Positions 10,256 through 17,853 of a DNA stretch of 64,000 nt are shown in pieces. Source of the DNA: Trebonia sp963771985 (GTDB lineage: Bacteria > Actinomycetota > Actinomycetes > Streptosporangiales > Streptosporangiaceae); NCBI GenBank assembly GCA_963771985.1, contig CAVYVO010000022.1, forward strand, positions 773,425-837,424. The letters run 5' to 3'. Position 1 is the stretch's first letter. Each line of letters begins with the position of its first letter. A program made the position numbers and the translations under genes. Below the pieces are notes generated by a model, which saw only the letters and a program-made list of their open reading frames with translations, searched no databases and had not been told where the DNA came from.

Positions 10256-10555
10256 ATGAATGGAAAAGACGTATGGGTCGCGAACGATGAGGGTTCTGAG
10301 ATCGTCCGCGCACGAGATATCGCGAGCGCCACGCTCGACTACGACGGCAATGTCACGGTGCGGCTGGTCGGCGTAGAGGGCATGGTCGTGACCCTCGCAG
10401 GGCACCGAGCTCATCGCGACGAGCAGCGGCCCGGCGACTTTCACCGCCAGCTGATCCGCGTCGTCGCGGAGCTGTCCGACGCGGCGGGGGCCTTCCTGGT
10501 GCGGGCGGTCCATGATGAGACGCGGGGCTGGCATTGGGCCAGCGAGCAGCTGTAG
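10256..10555 (+). CDS. Small conserved-looking protein of unknown function
   Basis: A 99-residue soluble protein beginning MNGKDVWVANDEGSEIVRA. It is acidic to neutral, with no membrane segment and no motif I recognise. The start is well supported by GGGGAGGAGGCAGGC directly before the ATG. Codon use is that of the neighbours. It lies upstream of a STAS-domain gene on the same strand with a 170-bp gap, so a shared role in stress signalling is possible but not shown. Confidence 0.6.
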   Translation: MNGKDVWVANDEGSEIVRARDIASATLDYDGNVTVRLVGVEGMVVTLAGHRAHRDEQRPGDFHRQLIRVVAELSDAAGAFLVRAVHDETRGWHWASEQL

Positions 10556-10725
10556 TGGCGTGCGGACGCGATCAGCCCAGGCCAGGGCAGGTCGGCATGG
10601 GAATGCCACGTCGCGGAGGGTAATGTGGGCGGCGCCGAGGATTTCTCGTGCGCTGCGTTCCCGCCGGCGTCGCCCTGGGCTTACGACAACCTGGTTCCGA
10701 CTGGAACCGAGATGGGCGGCCGAGC

Positions 10726-11466
10726 ATGGCGCCACGCGAAATCGACCATTATCTTCATCCCCCCGCGCTTTCCCTCAGCAGCCAAGCTGGTTACACCGTC
10801 GCGACGATCAGCGGTGACGTGGACATCGCGTACGTACCCGTGTTGCGTGAGGAACTTCTCGGCGTCCTAGGGCCTCATGCCAGCCGGATGATCATCGACC
10901 TGTCGGGGGTGACCTTCTGCGATGCAAGCGGGCTTGCCGTGCTGGTCGGCGTCGACCGTCGCGCCCGGCTGCTGGATGGCGTTCTGCGCCTGGCTGCTCC
11001 CGCGCCCCCAGTGGCCGCGGTTCTCCGTCTCACCGGCCTCGACTCGCACTTCCAGATCTTCGCTACTGTTCGGGCGGCCATCCACGCACCCGCACACCTG
11101 GACATCCGCGGTCCGGGCTGGCAGCGGCGGGTTCCCGGAGCTCAGCTTGGCGCGTCCCTGGTCGGCGCCCCAGGATGGCCGCGCCGGGCAGCGACTGGGG
11201 ATGATGATGACGTGCACGAGGCCGTCGCTGCCGTACTCTCGCAGGCGGACGCGTGGCGCGACGCCGACCCCGACCGCCAGCTCACCCCTTCCTTTGGCGT
11301 GCTGGCCCGCGCGCAAGCCGGCGCTGACCGTACCGCTCTGATCGACGCGGCAGGGTCACTGCTGGCCGGCCTGCTTCGGCACCCGCTTACGCATTCCCCA
11401 TCGGTCGCCGCGACCGCGACCGAACTGCGACGGGTCCTCGCGTTCGGCGTGGAGCCGACCTCTTGA
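10726..11466 (+). CDS. STAS-domain protein (anti-sigma-factor antagonist-like) with C-terminal extension
   Basis: Residues about 15-115 form a STAS domain: VATISGDVDIAYVPVLREEL, then MIIDLSGVTFCDASGLAVLV, where the serine of DASGL is the position phosphorylated in SpoIIAA/RsbV-type antagonists. Such proteins release sigma factors from anti-sigma kinases. The C-terminal 125 residues are an alpha-helical extension without a match I know, ending in a helix-rich segment that recalls ANTAR-like helices only vaguely. The ATG at 10726 is chosen because the STAS fold begins soon after; its ribosome-binding site is weak, and an in-frame start at 10648 is possible. Two more STAS genes lie in this window. 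Confidence 0.75.
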   Translation: MAPREIDHYLHPPALSLSSQAGYTVATISGDVDIAYVPVLREELLGVLGPHASRMIIDLSGVTFCDASGLAVLVGVDRRARLLDGVLRLAAPAPPVAAVLRLTGLDSHFQIFATVRAAIHAPAHLDIRGPGWQRRVPGAQLGASLVGAPGWPRRAATGDDDDVHEAVAAVLSQADAWRDADPDRQLTPSFGVLARAQAGADRTALIDAAGSLLAGLLRHPLTHSPSVAATATELRRVLAFGVEPTS

Positions 11467-11494
11467 CTGCTCCGCCACCGGACCTGCGCGCGTG

Positions 11495-12232
11495 TCAGGA
11501 TTCGCCGCTGGTTCCCGGCGGGCGCATATCCGCCTGCAGTCCGCGCAGCAGGGTTTCGAGACCGGCGGTGAAGTGCTGGTCGCGGTCGCCATCCCAGGCG
11601 TGAATGCCGTAGGCGGCCAGGGTCGGGAAGCGGCTGGCGGGCAGGGAGCGGAAGAACGCGTGCAGTTGCTCTCTGGTCGCGCTGTCGCGCAGGCGCTGTA
11701 CGGCGGGCGATGTGGGATCGGCGAGGGCGAAGCCGAGGGTGTAGTCGTAGATAAGGCGGAAGGCCAGGGCGGCTTCGCGGCCGGGTAGCCCGGCCGCGTG
11801 GAGCGGCGCGAGGAATGCCTCGGCCAGGGCCAGCGACGTGGGACTGAGGGGGTCGCGGGTCTTGAGCAGGGCGGCGACGCCGGGATGGTTCTCCAGGACC
11901 GCCCTGAGCCGGTGCGCGAGCGCGGCGACCTGCACGGTCCAGGGCGCGGCGGGATCGGCCCGGCAGTCGACCTCGCCGAGCACCGCGTTGAGGATGAGGT
12001 CGTACAGTTGCTCCTTGCCGCGGATGTGGCGGTACAGCGCGCCGGGTACCACGCCGAGGCGGGCAGCGAGGGCGCGCATGCTGAGTGACTGCGCGCCATC
12101 GGCGGCGATGACGGTGAGAGCCTCGGCGACGACACGCTCGCGGGTGAGCGCCCGGCGCCCGGTCTGCCCGTCATCGGGCGGGTTGAACCATAGCGCGAGC
12201 GCGTCCGCGTCTGCCGGCTGCTGACCTGCCAT
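11495..12232 (-). CDS. TetR-family repressor
   Basis: A 245-residue regulator. The N-terminal helix-turn-helix is LTRERVVAEALTVIAADGAQ then LSMRALAARLGVVPGALYRH, diagnostic for TetR. The remainder is a TetR_C-like all-helical ligand-binding domain (LRAVLENHPGVAALL, YDYTLGFAL). An N-terminal tail of about 28 residues precedes the DNA-binding domain. It diverges from the first Hsp20 gene across a 154-bp gap that contains the palindrome GTGAACAATGTTCAC. The same cassette recurs before two more transcription units, so this protein is the obvious candidate to bind all three. That assignment is inference from position and symmetry. Confidence 0.85.
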   Translation of the reverse strand: MAGQQPADADALALWFNPPDDGQTGRRALTRERVVAEALTVIAADGAQSLSMRALAARLGVVPGALYRHIRGKEQLYDLILNAVLGEVDCRADPAAPWTVQVAALAHRLRAVLENHPGVAALLKTRDPLSPTSLALAEAFLAPLHAAGLPGREAALAFRLIYDYTLGFALADPTSPAVQRLRDSATREQLHAFFRSLPASRFPTLAAYGIHAWDGDRDQHFTAGLETLLRGLQADMRPPGTSGES

Positions 12233-12264
12233 GCCTGCCTCCGTACTGACATACTGAGCCGCGT

Positions 12265-12386
12265 TTGATTGTGAACAATGTTCACTGTAGTGTGCACATT
12301 GTATCTCGGAAATGAATAGTGTTCACCTGGGGGTCTTCTTCCGGGTCGCCGGGCCGCTGGCCTGGCCAGATGCAAGGGAGAACCAC
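12265..12386 (+). promoter_or_regulatory. Promoter/operator cassette A (upstream of hsp20-1)
   Basis: TTGATT at 12265 may serve as -35, and the palindrome GTGAACAATGTTCAC covers 12271-12285. A related half-site ends GTGTTCAC at 12326. The following leader up to the ATG, including TTCTTCCGGGTCGCCGGG, is nearly identical to cassettes B and C. Confidence 0.75.
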
Positions 12387-12833
12387 ATGGCTACGACGAC
12401 GAGCCGGGAACTGTCCGGGGACTCGCACGCCAGGCAGAAAGAAGTTCCGCGAGTGGTCGGGGGGCGCGGCTGGCGGGCCGGCGTGACGCGTGAGGGCACG
12501 GCCTGGAGGCCGGCGGTCGACATATCCGAACTCAGGGACGCATATCGGGTGACGGTCGAGATTCCCGGCATCAAGGCAGGCGAGGTGGAGATCACCATGG
12601 CGGACGGCCTGCTGACGATCCAGGGCGAGCGGCATGACGCCCGCGAGGCGGCCGGAGAGAAAATACACCGGTCCGAACGCGGCTACGGCGTCTTCCGCCG
12701 GTCGCTCGCGCTTCCCAGCGGCCATGTGCGGGCGGACATGGCCGCAGCCTCAGTGCGGGATGGTGTGCTGGAGATCTTGGTGCCCAAGGCGCCGGAGGCA
12801 CAAGCCGGGCTCATCCGGGTAGGCGCCGTCTAG
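12387..12833 (+). CDS. Hsp20/alpha-crystallin small heat-shock protein
   Basis: A 148-residue ATP-independent holdase of the HspX/Acr type. The alpha-crystallin domain runs from about residue 42 (WRPAVDISELRDAYRVTVEI) through PGIKAGEVEITMADGLLTI to GVLEILVPKAPE, which holds the conserved GVL and PK residues. The N-terminal 40 residues are variable, as usual. The ATG follows AAGGGAGAACCAC. Transcription probably begins in cassette A under TetR control. A paralogue lies at 13950. In Mycobacterium such proteins belong to the DosR dormancy set; a DevRS pair occurs nearby, though no DosR box was found here. Confidence 0.95.
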   Translation: MATTTSRELSGDSHARQKEVPRVVGGRGWRAGVTREGTAWRPAVDISELRDAYRVTVEIPGIKAGEVEITMADGLLTIQGERHDAREAAGEKIHRSERGYGVFRRSLALPSGHVRADMAAASVRDGVLEILVPKAPEAQAGLIRVGAV

Positions 12834-13381
12834 GGGAACGCCGTCCAGGCGCCACGGCACAACCTCGAGGGGCGGTAGTACGCCAACCGCCAATCGGCCC
12901 TTGACGTGCGGTTATGCCACCGTGGCAGGCGGGCGCCGTCGTCCGATGCCGGGCCCTGGTCATCCTGCCCGCCCTGCCGGATGACCGTTTGCCCGTTAGG
13001 TGTGTCGTCCGGGGCGATACGGAGCCGTCGGCTATTTACCTGGCGTTGCAGGGCGGAACGGGCGGGATTGTGCTAGCGGTTCCGTGTCCGTATCCGGTTC
13101 CGATCACGGGTCCCTGCGGCCCCTCCAACCGCATGAGCCACAGCCGGCCAGCCTCCCGGGCCCGGCAGCAGGCCACCGTGCCACATTATCACGAAAACAT
13201 TTTTCACAGCGTAAGAAATTCATCCTATACGTACGAAAAACGTTCATGATCATGGAACGGCTCGCATGAGCAGTCCCCCTGGCATCTGATGTCACACCAC
13301 GCACGCCCGCGGGAAGGCGCGCCCCCGGCGACACGCCGGAGACGGTCAGCTAGATAACCGACAGGCCTGATCTGAGAGTCA
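12834..13381. other. Gene-free region holding an AT-rich repeat
   Basis: About 550 bp with no supportable gene. It carries the most complete copy of the AT-rich element at 13185-13266. Confidence 0.5.
13185..13266 (+). repeat. AT-rich dispersed palindromic element, most complete copy
   Basis: Left arm ATTATCACGAAAACATTTTT and right arm ending CGTTCATGATCATG are roughly inverted with respect to each other (GATCAYGAA near both ends). The left half recurs at 26789, the right half at 27251, with more distant relatives at 2078 and 22973. No coding potential. Confidence 0.6.
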
Positions 13382-13750
13382 TCAGAACCCACTCGCACCA
13401 TCCGCGCTCAGCTCCCCGAGCAGTCGCGTACGCAACGCGGTGAATTCGGCGTGGCCGCGGTCCCGGGGACGGTCCAGGCGGACCGGGAGGTCGACGGTGA
13501 TCGTCCCGTCGGTGAGGACGAGCACGCGGTCGGCAAGCAGGATGGCCTCGTCGACGTCGTGTGTGACCAGCGGCACCGCCGGGTGGTGGCGCGCGCACAG
13601 GTCCTGTAGCAGGCCGTGCATGCGGGCCCGCGTCAGCGCGTCAAGCGCGCCGAACGGTTCGTCAAGCAGCATCAACTGCGGCTCGCGGACCAGAGCCCGG
13701 GCGAGCGCCGCGCGCTGTGCCTCGCCGCCGGACAGCACCCGGCTACCCAC
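13382..13750 (-). pseudogene. C-terminal remnant of an ABC transporter ATPase (SsuB/TauB-like)
   Basis: Only the second half of an ATPase remains: signature LSGGEAQRAALARALV, Walker B LMLLDEPFGALDALT and the switch VTHDVDEAILLADRVLVL. The sequence best resembles nitrate/sulfonate/taurine importers. The Walker A half is absent; where it should lie, promoter cassette B begins about 77 bp upstream. No permease or binding-protein gene is present. It cannot hydrolyse ATP as it stands, so I regard it as a fossil left by recombination that brought in cassette B. Confidence 0.8.
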
Positions 13751-13826
13751 CCCCGCGCTGCTACGGAAAGACGCAGGTCATCCACTCGAATCGTATTTCC
13801 GGGCCCCGCACTACACTGAGCCGTGT

Positions 13827-13949
13827 TTGACTGTGAACAATGTTCACTGTAGTGTGCACATTGTATCTCGGAAATGAATAGTGTTCACCTGAGCGGTGTT
13901 CTTCCGGGTCGCCGGGCCGCTGGCTCGGCCAGATGCAAGGGAGAACGAG
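13827..13949 (+). promoter_or_regulatory. Promoter/operator cassette B (upstream of hsp20-2)
   Basis: TTGACT at 13827-13832 is followed directly by the palindrome GTGAACAATGTTCAC (13833-13847). The whole 120-bp leader differs from cassette A at only a few positions, including the conserved CCAGATGCAAGGGAGAAC just before the gene. Confidence 0.75.
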
Positions 13950-14450
13950 ATGACAGTCACCACGGGCTGGGACCTGTTTGAGGACCTGCTTGCCGCGCAG
14001 GATGAGGTGATGCGGGCAGGCCTGGGGCGGGCCAGGCGGCACAGCTATCAGTACGACGCCGATGCCGGCGCGGTGGCATGGACCCCGGCGATCGAGATAT
14101 CCGAGCGCAAGGACGCCTATGTGGTATCGGCGGAGCTGCCCGGCGTCAGCGCCGGCGAGGTGGAGATCACCTTCGGGGATGGCCTGCTGACGATCCAGGG
14201 TGAGCGGCATGCCGCCCGCGACACGGCCGGGGAGAGGGTGCACCGGTCTGAGCGCTGCTACGGGGCGTTCCGCCGCTCGATCACCCTGCCCGGCCACGTC
14301 CAAGCGGGGAAGATCGAGGCCACGGCACAGGACGGCGTGCTCCGGGTCCTGGTGCCCAAGGCGCCGGACGTGCAGGCCAGGCGCATCCCGGTGCGGGCCG
14401 GCCAGCTAGGGGCCGCGGTCACGCCCGGTGGGAAGGCCAACGGGAGCTGA
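13950..14450 (+). CDS. Hsp20/alpha-crystallin small heat-shock protein (second copy)
   Basis: A 166-residue paralogue of the protein at 12387. The N-terminus MTVTTGWDLFEDLLAAQDEV is an amphipathic helix; the alpha-crystallin domain runs from about 45 (WTPAIEISERKDAYVVSAEL) through PGVSAGEVEITFGDGLLTI to GVLRVLVPKAPD. The last 20 residues form a flexible tail. It should act as an ATP-independent chaperone in the cytoplasm. The ATG follows AAGGGAGAACGAG. Cassette B lies upstream and a perfect palindrome that can serve as terminator lies 100 bp downstream. Confidence 0.95.
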   Translation: MTVTTGWDLFEDLLAAQDEVMRAGLGRARRHSYQYDADAGAVAWTPAIEISERKDAYVVSAELPGVSAGEVEITFGDGLLTIQGERHAARDTAGERVHRSERCYGAFRRSITLPGHVQAGKIEATAQDGVLRVLVPKAPDVQARRIPVRAGQLGAAVTPGGKANGS

Positions 14451-14552
14451 CAATATCCCGGTCACCGGCCGTCGCCCCGGGATCATGATCCTCCTGCCGT
14501 CACGGCTGCGCGCAGCGGTGACGGCGGGAGCCGACCATAGAAGCAGCCGGTT

Positions 14553-14594
14553 CATAACCCCGCCTTGCCGCTGCAGCGGCAAGGCGGGGTTATG
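14553..14594. terminator. Perfect 42-bp palindrome, probable terminator of hsp20-2
   Basis: Each half is 21 bp (CATAACCCCGCCTTGCC and its continuation) with no unpaired centre. It lies between hsp20-2 and cassette C. A GC-rich stem bounded by AT pairs suits a factor-independent terminator. Confidence 0.65.
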
Positions 14595-14660
14595 CAACTC
14601 CGCCGTCCCTTTCCGGGTACTGAGACGCACGCCGAACATGGGCGCCGCCGGTGACCGGAG

Positions 14661-14784
14661 TTGACTGTGAACGTTGTTCACTATACTGTGAACAGTGTAG
14701 ATCGGAACTGAATAATGTTCACTTGAGCGGTGTTCTTCCGGGTCGCCGGGCCGCTGGCCTGGCCAGATGCGAGGAGCGGCAGCC
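14661..14784 (+). promoter_or_regulatory. Promoter/operator cassette C (upstream of DUF5994-STAS-desaturase operon)
   Basis: TTGACT (14661-14666), palindrome GTGAACGTTGTTCAC (14667-14681) and a TATACT -10-like box (14682-14687) with 15-bp spacing. A second GTGAACAGTGTAG half-site follows. The leader matches cassettes A and B up to the ribosome-binding site. Confidence 0.75.
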
Positions 14785-15255
14785 ATGCTAAGTACCACAG
14801 AACGCGAGCCGGCGATCAGCCCGGCGCCGCCTGCCAAGCCGCGGCTGCTCCTGCAACCCGATCACGCCGGCCCCGGGCCGCTGGACGGCGGGTGGTGGCC
14901 TACGTCGGCTGACCCGGCCTCGGAGCTGCCCGGGCTGATCCTCGCCCTGGACAAGCTGCACGGCCGCGTCACCCGGGTCCTGCTGGGCGCGGCCGACTGG
15001 AATGACAGCCGGCCCAGCCGGCTGCAGGTGGGCGGAGCCGCCGGCCGCGTCGTACGGCTTGGCTGGTTCGCCAGCATGCCCGCGGGGCTGCTCACCGCGA
15101 TCTCCGCCAGCGACCAGCGAACCGACCTGGTCACCATCCCCCCGGATACCAGCGAACAGGATGCCGCTGCGGCGATGGAGCAGGCCGCCCAGGCCGGCAA
15201 CCGGGAGCACGCCCCCGCCATCCTGGCCGCCATCACCGGACCGAGATCATCATGA
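14785..15255 (+). CDS. DUF5994 family protein
   Basis: A 156-residue soluble protein of a family common in actinomycetes and of unknown function. The family hallmarks are GPLDGGWWPTSADPASELP near residue 32, then a region with WNDSRPSRLQVGG and RLGWFASMPAGLLTAISA. The ATG is supported by GAGGAG with nine-base spacing. It is the first gene after cassette C and overlaps the STAS gene by four bases (ATGA), so the two are translationally coupled. DUF5994 proteins often sit beside STAS or ANTAR genes, which suggests a link with stress sigma-factor control; this is inference. Confidence 0.8.
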   Translation: MLSTTEREPAISPAPPAKPRLLLQPDHAGPGPLDGGWWPTSADPASELPGLILALDKLHGRVTRVLLGAADWNDSRPSRLQVGGAAGRVVRLGWFASMPAGLLTAISASDQRTDLVTIPPDTSEQDAAAAMEQAAQAGNREHAPAILAAITGPRSS

Positions 15256-15686
15256 CCAGCACCGGCGCCACCATCGGCCTCTCCGGAACGGCTCCGCCCG
15301 CTGACCGCACCATCGTCAGGCTGAGCGGCGCCCTCGACCTCGCCGCCGCCCCGGCGCTGCGGGAACGCCTGATCGGCGTGCTTCATCGCGGCACAGGCCT
15401 GCTGATTCTCGACCTGTCACGCGTTCTGTCTTGTGACGTGTCAGGGCTAGCCGTGCTGATCGGCACGCAACGACGTGCCAGACTGCTCGGCGGCGCCGTG
15501 CGCCTGGTCGCCCCCAGCCCCCCGGTCGCCAAGCTCCTGCGCTCGACCGGCCTGGACCGCAGTTTCACCATCTATCCGGACCTCTCCGGCGCACTCTTGA
15601 AAGGAGCTGATGGCTATCCCGGCACTGGTGAAGGACAGACGCGGTTGGCCGGCGGTCCTGTCGCTAGGCTTCAGCACCGACCCTGA
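15252..15686 (+). CDS. STAS-domain anti-sigma-factor antagonist
   Basis: A 144-residue protein. RTIVRLSGALDLAAAPALRE, LLILDLSRVLSCDVSGLAVL and a C-terminal TGLDRSFTIYPDLSGALL define a STAS domain of the SpoIIAA/RsbV type; the serine in DVSGL is the expected phosphorylation site. It begins inside the end of the DUF5994 gene (ATGA). Its last 26 codons overlap the start of the desaturase gene by 77 bp in another frame, so the tail after GALLKG is probably unstructured. It likely relays a stress signal by partner switching. Close relatives lie at 10726 and 23443. Confidence 0.85.
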   Translation: MTSTGATIGLSGTAPPADRTIVRLSGALDLAAAPALRERLIGVLHRGTGLLILDLSRVLSCDVSGLAVLIGTQRRARLLGGAVRLVAPSPPVAKLLRSTGLDRSFTIYPDLSGALLKGADGYPGTGEGQTRLAGGPVARLQHRP

Positions 15687-16719
15687 CGGCAAACGGCGCA
15701 AGCCGCTGTGGACCAACATCGTGACCCTGGGAATACTATTGCCGGGCTTCGCGATCTGGGGACTTTACCGTGTCTTCACCACCCCCACCGGCATCGGCCT
15801 CTGGGCGCTGGCGGCAGCGCTGTACGTGTTCACGATGTTCGGCGTGACGCTGGGGAACCACCGCTACTGGACGCACCGCGGGTTCGAGGCCAGGTTCCCG
15901 CTGCGGGTGGTGCTGGCCGTAGCGAGTGGCATGTCGATGGAGGGCGACATCCAGCAATGGGTGATGAACCACCGCGCCCACCACCGCTTCGCCGACATGG
16001 TCGGCAAGGATCCGCACTCACCTTACGAATACCCGGGGTGGCGGGGGTACAAGGGCCTCCTATGGGCGCAAGGCGTCTGGCTGTTCTTCGCATACCAGCG
16101 GCCGCCAGAGTACGCGCTGCACCGTGACCTGGCCGGGGACCGGCTGGTGCAATGGCAGCGCCGGGCGTTCCCGTTCCTGGTCACCGCGAACTTCCTCGTC
16201 CCGCTGGCGTTCTACCCGCTGTACGGGTGGAACGCGGTGCTGATAGCCGGAGCGCTGCGCACGGCAGCCCTCATGACCGCCACCGGTTTCGTCAACTCCG
16301 TCTGCCACAAATGGGGCAGCCGGGCGAAGGACAGCCGCGGGCGCGAGTACCGCGCGGACGACAGCCGTAACAATTCCTTCGTCGCTGTCGTGGCCGGCGG
16401 CGAAGGTAACCACAGCTGGCACCACGCCGACCCCGCCTGCCCCCGGCATGGGCGCAGGGTCGTACTGGACGCTGCGGCCGTGGCAGCCGGAGCCAGGCCC
16501 GGGCGTGGCTGGCACCCCGACGCCACGTGGCGGCTCATCCAGCTCCTTGCCCTGCTGGGCTTGCTCTACAAGGTGAAGAAGCCGAAAATGACGGTCTACT
16601 TCGCCGACAAGCAGCTGGTGCCCAGCCAGCCACTCCGGCAGACTCACCGCGAGCTGGACATTAAAGAGCCGGAGGAAACGCAAGAGCTTGTGGGTGCCGC
16701 TGTCAGGGCATCAGGATGA
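15610..16719 (+). CDS. Acyl-CoA/acyl-lipid delta-9-type desaturase
   Basis: A 369-residue integral membrane di-iron enzyme that would introduce a cis double bond into membrane acyl chains using O2. The three histidine boxes are HRYWTH (near 77), HRAHHR (near 118) and HSWHH (near 270). Four hydrophobic segments separate them. The ATG has AAAGGAG six bases upstream. It is the third gene of the cassette C operon and overlaps the STAS gene. The C-terminal 60 residues are charged and cytosolic. A second desaturase lies at 24942. Desaturation would restore membrane fluidity in cold or stress, consistent with its position beside chaperone genes under the same promoter type. Confidence 0.9.
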   Translation: MAIPALVKDRRGWPAVLSLGFSTDPDGKRRKPLWTNIVTLGILLPGFAIWGLYRVFTTPTGIGLWALAAALYVFTMFGVTLGNHRYWTHRGFEARFPLRVVLAVASGMSMEGDIQQWVMNHRAHHRFADMVGKDPHSPYEYPGWRGYKGLLWAQGVWLFFAYQRPPEYALHRDLAGDRLVQWQRRAFPFLVTANFLVPLAFYPLYGWNAVLIAGALRTAALMTATGFVNSVCHKWGSRAKDSRGREYRADDSRNNSFVAVVAGGEGNHSWHHADPACPRHGRRVVLDAAAVAAGARPGRGWHPDATWRLIQLLALLGLLYKVKKPKMTVYFADKQLVPSQPLRQTHRELDIKEPEETQELVGAAVRASG

Positions 16720-16748
16720 TCTTGCCCCGGTGACCAACTGCGCGGTTG

Positions 16749-17564
16749 CTACCGATGCAGGCGGGTTGCTCCTAGGGTGCCCGACCCCGGGGTCCGGACG
16801 GCGTAGGCGGCGGCCTGGGCTCGGCGCTGCATGCCGAGCTTGGCGTAGAGCGCGGACGTGTAGTTCTTGACTGTCTTCTCGGCCAGGTACATCCGCTCGG
16901 CGATCTGACGGTTGGTGAGCCCTTCCCCGATCAGTTCCAGGACCTCGCGCTCCTTACCGGTGAGCCCGGCCAGCGGATCGACGTCCGCCTGGGCGCGGGT
17001 GCGGGCCATCATCTTGCCGGCGGCGTCGGGGTCGAGTACCGATTCCCCCGCGGCCACGGCGCGTACCGCCCCGGCCAGGTCGGCGCCGTGGATCTGCTTG
17101 AGCACGTACCCGGAGGCGCCGGCCATGACCGCGTCGAATAGCGCGTCGCCGTCGTCGTGGGCGGTCAGCATCAGGCATGCCAGGGCGGGCATCTGGGACC
17201 GCAGTTCCCGGCATACCGTTACCCCGTCGCCGTCGGGCAGCCGCACGTCGAGCACGGCCACGTGGGGGCGCAGTGCCGGGATGCGGGCCAGCGCGGCCGC
17301 GGCCGTGTCGGCCTCGCCGATCACGGTGATGCCGGTCTCGGCCTCCAAGAGGTTACGGACGCCGCGCCGGACGATCTCGTGGTCGTCGAGCAGGAAAACG
17401 CTGATCCGCGGGCCGGCGGGTGTGTCTTGGCCGGCGTCGCTAATGCCGGGGACAGCCGGGCCGTGCTGCCCGGCGGCCGGCGGGCCCCGGGTCGGGAGCA
17501 CGCGGGGCGCGTGCTGTAGGGGTAGCGCCCCCGCGGGGGCAGGCAGACTCGCTGCTGGGTGCAT
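16749..17564 (-). CDS. DevR/DosR-like NarL-family response regulator
   Basis: A 271-residue protein. After a 52-residue proline/alanine-rich tail comes a receiver domain: FLLDDHEIVRRG with the acidic pair, phospho-acceptor aspartate in VAVLDVRLPDGDG, and MLTAHDDGDALF. The C-terminal LuxR-type helix-turn-helix reads LTNRQIAERMYLAEKTVKNY, almost the same as the DNA-contact helix of mycobacterial DosR. The start has AAGGAG nine bases upstream. With the DevS-type kinase at 18907 it would form an oxygen/NO/CO-responsive two-component system. It converges with the desaturase gene; the candidate DosR box at 17743 lies about 180 bp upstream. Confidence 0.9.
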   Translation of the reverse strand: MHPAASLPAPAGALPLQHAPRVLPTRGPPAAGQHGPAVPGISDAGQDTPAGPRISVFLLDDHEIVRRGVRNLLEAETGITVIGEADTAAAALARIPALRPHVAVLDVRLPDGDGVTVCRELRSQMPALACLMLTAHDDGDALFDAVMAGASGYVLKQIHGADLAGAVRAVAAGESVLDPDAAGKMMARTRAQADVDPLAGLTGKEREVLELIGEGLTNRQIAERMYLAEKTVKNYTSALYAKLGMQRRAQAAAYAVRTPGSGTLGATRLHR

Positions 17565-17742
17565 CGCTGGGCTCCTTGGCGGATGGCTGATCCGGGGCTG
17601 GCCGTGCCACCGGGGTCCGGAGCGACGCGATCAGCTGCGCACGCGCTATGACGGTGCGGGCGCAGTACCTTCTCCTGGCAGCCTACGCCCGTGCCCAGGG
17701 TCCCGGATAGCCGTGGCAGGGCCGCCGCGACGAGTACCAGCC

Positions 17743-17757
17743 AGGGCCGAACGTCCC
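17743..17757 (-). promoter_or_regulatory. Candidate DosR/DevR box
   Basis: Minus strand GGGACGTTCGGCCCT differs from the mycobacterial consensus GGGACTTNNGNCCCT at one specified position. It lies about 100 bp before the DHODH-like gene. Confidence 0.5.
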
Positions 17758-17853
17758 TGATGCCGGACAGGTTTCCGAGCGTAACGTGGCGGATATGGCC
17801 CTGCGACCAGAGCGACAGGACATTACGCCGATGCGAGAGCGTCTGGACCGCTG

